A stretch of 7,722 nucleotides of DNA from an uncultured Porphyromonas sp. (GTDB lineage: Bacteria > Bacteroidota > Bacteroidia > Bacteroidales > Porphyromonadaceae): assembly GCA_947253195.1 (NCBI GenBank), contig CAMXXM010000059.1:1-7722 (forward strand), written 5' to 3'. Made by a program: the position numbers and the translations under genes. The notes beneath the pieces were generated by a model, which saw nothing but the letters and a program-made list of their open reading frames with translations, did not search any database and had not been told where the DNA came from. This document shows, in pieces, positions 6,823 through 7,722 of the stretch (the stretch's first letter is position 1; every line of letters begins with the position of its first letter).

Positions 6823-7620
6823 ATGCATACCCTCAGATACCTATTTGCCTCCCTCGCCCTGCTCGCCGGACTGGCCACTGCAGAGGCTCAGAAGCCCGAC
6901 CAGCTGCCGGACAAGACCATCACCCTCGACTACTGTCCCACCGACATATCCGCCTCCTCAGGCTTCGAGGTGGTGCTTCGTCCCGGCACGGAGAATAAGG
7001 TGGACCTCTACGTCGACAACCTCGACAAGGTCAAGTGCTCCACCGACGCCTCGGAGAAGTCGCTCCGGATCTCGATGAAGCCCTCCTTTGGGACCATCAA
7101 AGACGGCAACCATATCTATCTTGCAGTCGTCACCCTCACCGATCTCAATAGCCTCACCGCCCTGAAGGCGGAGACCGGCGCTGAGCTGCATATTGACAAG
7201 AACTACCGCCCCACTAAGATCGCTCGGCTGGAGCTGAAGTGCTTCACCGGCGGCGAGCTAACCTTCACCGGCGATGCCCGGGAAGTGATCGCCACCGCCG
7301 CCACCGGGGCTGAGCTCTACCTCTCCGGCAATCAGAGGACGCTGAAGCTCAAGTCCACCACCGGCGGCGAGATCGAGTACAGCGGTTCCTTCCACCTTGC
7401 AGACATACACGTTGGCACCGGGGGTGACATCACCCTCTCCGGCACCGGTGACACCGTCAGCATCTCGGCCTCCTCAGGCGGTGAGGTGGATGGTAAGGAG
7501 CTCACGGTGAAGGGCGGTACCCTCGATGCCGATCTCTCCTCCGACATCACCATCCGCTGCACCGACCGCCGCAACATCACCCGCGACGGCAAGGGCGACA
7601 TCGAGATACTGACGAAGTAA
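6823..7620 (+). CDS. Exported GIN-domain (DUF2807) beta-solenoid protein
   Basis: This 265-residue protein has a signal peptide, MHTLRYLFASLALLAGLATA, probably cleaved after EA at residue 22 (AEA/Q). There is no lipobox, so it should be soluble in the periplasm or exported further. The rest resembles the DUF2807 'head GIN domain' family, a beta-helix annotated as a putative autotransporter adhesin head. The motif [T/S]-G-[G/A]-[E/D] recurs every 19 residues exactly, at 142, 161, 180, 199 and 218, with further copies at 118 (ETGAE) and, less clearly, at 46 (SSGFE). A second glycine (150, 169, 188, 207) keeps the same period. Four cysteines remain after cleavage (38, 72, 140, 246). I see no recognisable type IX secretion sorting domain or membrane anchor at the C terminus. 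It is the last gene of the pump operon, 24 bases after the channel gene. Its role is unknown; surface accessory or pump cargo are guesses from position. Confidence 0.85.
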   Translation: MHTLRYLFASLALLAGLATAEAQKPDQLPDKTITLDYCPTDISASSGFEVVLRPGTENKVDLYVDNLDKVKCSTDASEKSLRISMKPSFGTIKDGNHIYLAVVTLTDLNSLTALKAETGAELHIDKNYRPTKIARLELKCFTGGELTFTGDAREVIATAATGAELYLSGNQRTLKLKSTTGGEIEYSGSFHLADIHVGTGGDITLSGTGDTVSISASSGGEVDGKELTVKGGTLDADLSSDITIRCTDRRNITRDGKGDIEILTK

Positions 7621-7652
7621 GGACGAGCAAAAGGATCATCCGGCGAGAGCCT

Positions 7653-7720
7653 GCTCACCCTTGAGCACAGGGGTGACGCATTTGAGCCTTACAGAAGTCA
7701 TTCAAATGCGTCATCTCTGT
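7653..7720 (+). terminator. 3' hairpin of the operon (20-bp stem, G-U pairs), likely terminator
   Basis: Bases 7667-7686 pair with 7701-7720 around a 14-base loop. There are 17 Watson-Crick pairs and three G-U pairs (7671/7716, 7673/7714, 7686/7701). In every G-U pair the geometry works only in RNA copied as the + strand; the opposite strand would have C/A mismatches. That fits an element at the 3' end of the operon, whose last stop is 46 bases upstream. A small hairpin abuts it (7653-7657 GCTCA with 7662-7666 TGAGC). Any U-tract would lie beyond the window edge at 7722, so terminator function cannot be confirmed here. Confidence 0.6.
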
Positions 7721-7722
7721 CA

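Noticed and set aside
7246..7371. Short DNA repeats such as ACCGGCGGCGAG at 7246 and 7360, considered as a repeat array
   Set aside because: The copies are 114 bases apart, exactly two 57-base coils of the beta-solenoid, and reflect the repeated protein motif TGGE. There are no spacers or repeat conservation at the DNA level typical of CRISPR or tandem arrays.

Overview
The window comes from a bacterium of the phylum Bacteroidota, most likely order Bacteroidales. Four things point there. The one clear promoter has the Bacteroidota layout: TTTG, 20 bases, then TATCTTTG. Gene starts lack Shine-Dalgarno sequences and are instead preceded by A-rich or A/C-rich leaders. Both ABC permeases carry a PYxGY segment that I associate with Bacteroidota FtsX-type permeases. 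The YitT-DUF695 pair and the GIN-domain protein are also typical of the group. Coding DNA is GC-rich (about 60% by eye in one sampled line), with AT-rich stretches confined to gaps between genes. Genus cannot be decided from this sequence.

Region 1 (1-843) holds the end of a transcription unit on the + strand. It contains the C-terminal part of a YitT-family membrane protein, cut by the window edge, then 6 bases later a DUF695-family cytoplasmic protein. A 19-bp perfect hairpin follows 14 bases after the second stop.

Region 2 (about 868-970) is the only substantial non-coding interval. It is AT-rich and carries the single recognisable promoter (909-940).

Region 3 (971-7620) is a six-gene operon on the + strand, with junctions ranging from a 4-base overlap to a 50-base gap. 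The order is ABC ATPase, FtsX/MacB-type permease 1, FtsX/MacB-type permease 2, membrane-fusion (periplasmic adaptor) protein, TolC-type outer-membrane factor, and an exported GIN-domain (DUF2807) protein. The first five genes encode every part of a MacAB-TolC-like tripartite machine: an ATP-driven inner-membrane motor split over three polypeptides, a periplasmic adaptor and an outer-membrane channel. The substrate is unknown, and no regulator lies within the window. The sixth protein is predicted to be secreted and to fold as a beta-solenoid. Its place in the operon suggests a link to the pump as accessory or cargo, but that is inference.

Region 4 (7621-7722) holds a second, larger hairpin whose G-U pairs favour an RNA read from the + strand, consistent with the operon's 3' end.

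No transposase, CRISPR array, tRNA, rRNA, phage gene or defence gene was seen. Most of the window is ordinary chromosomal content. The best leads are the strict 19-residue periodicity with an acidic column in the GIN protein, its coupling to the pump, and the two hairpins with a related core.
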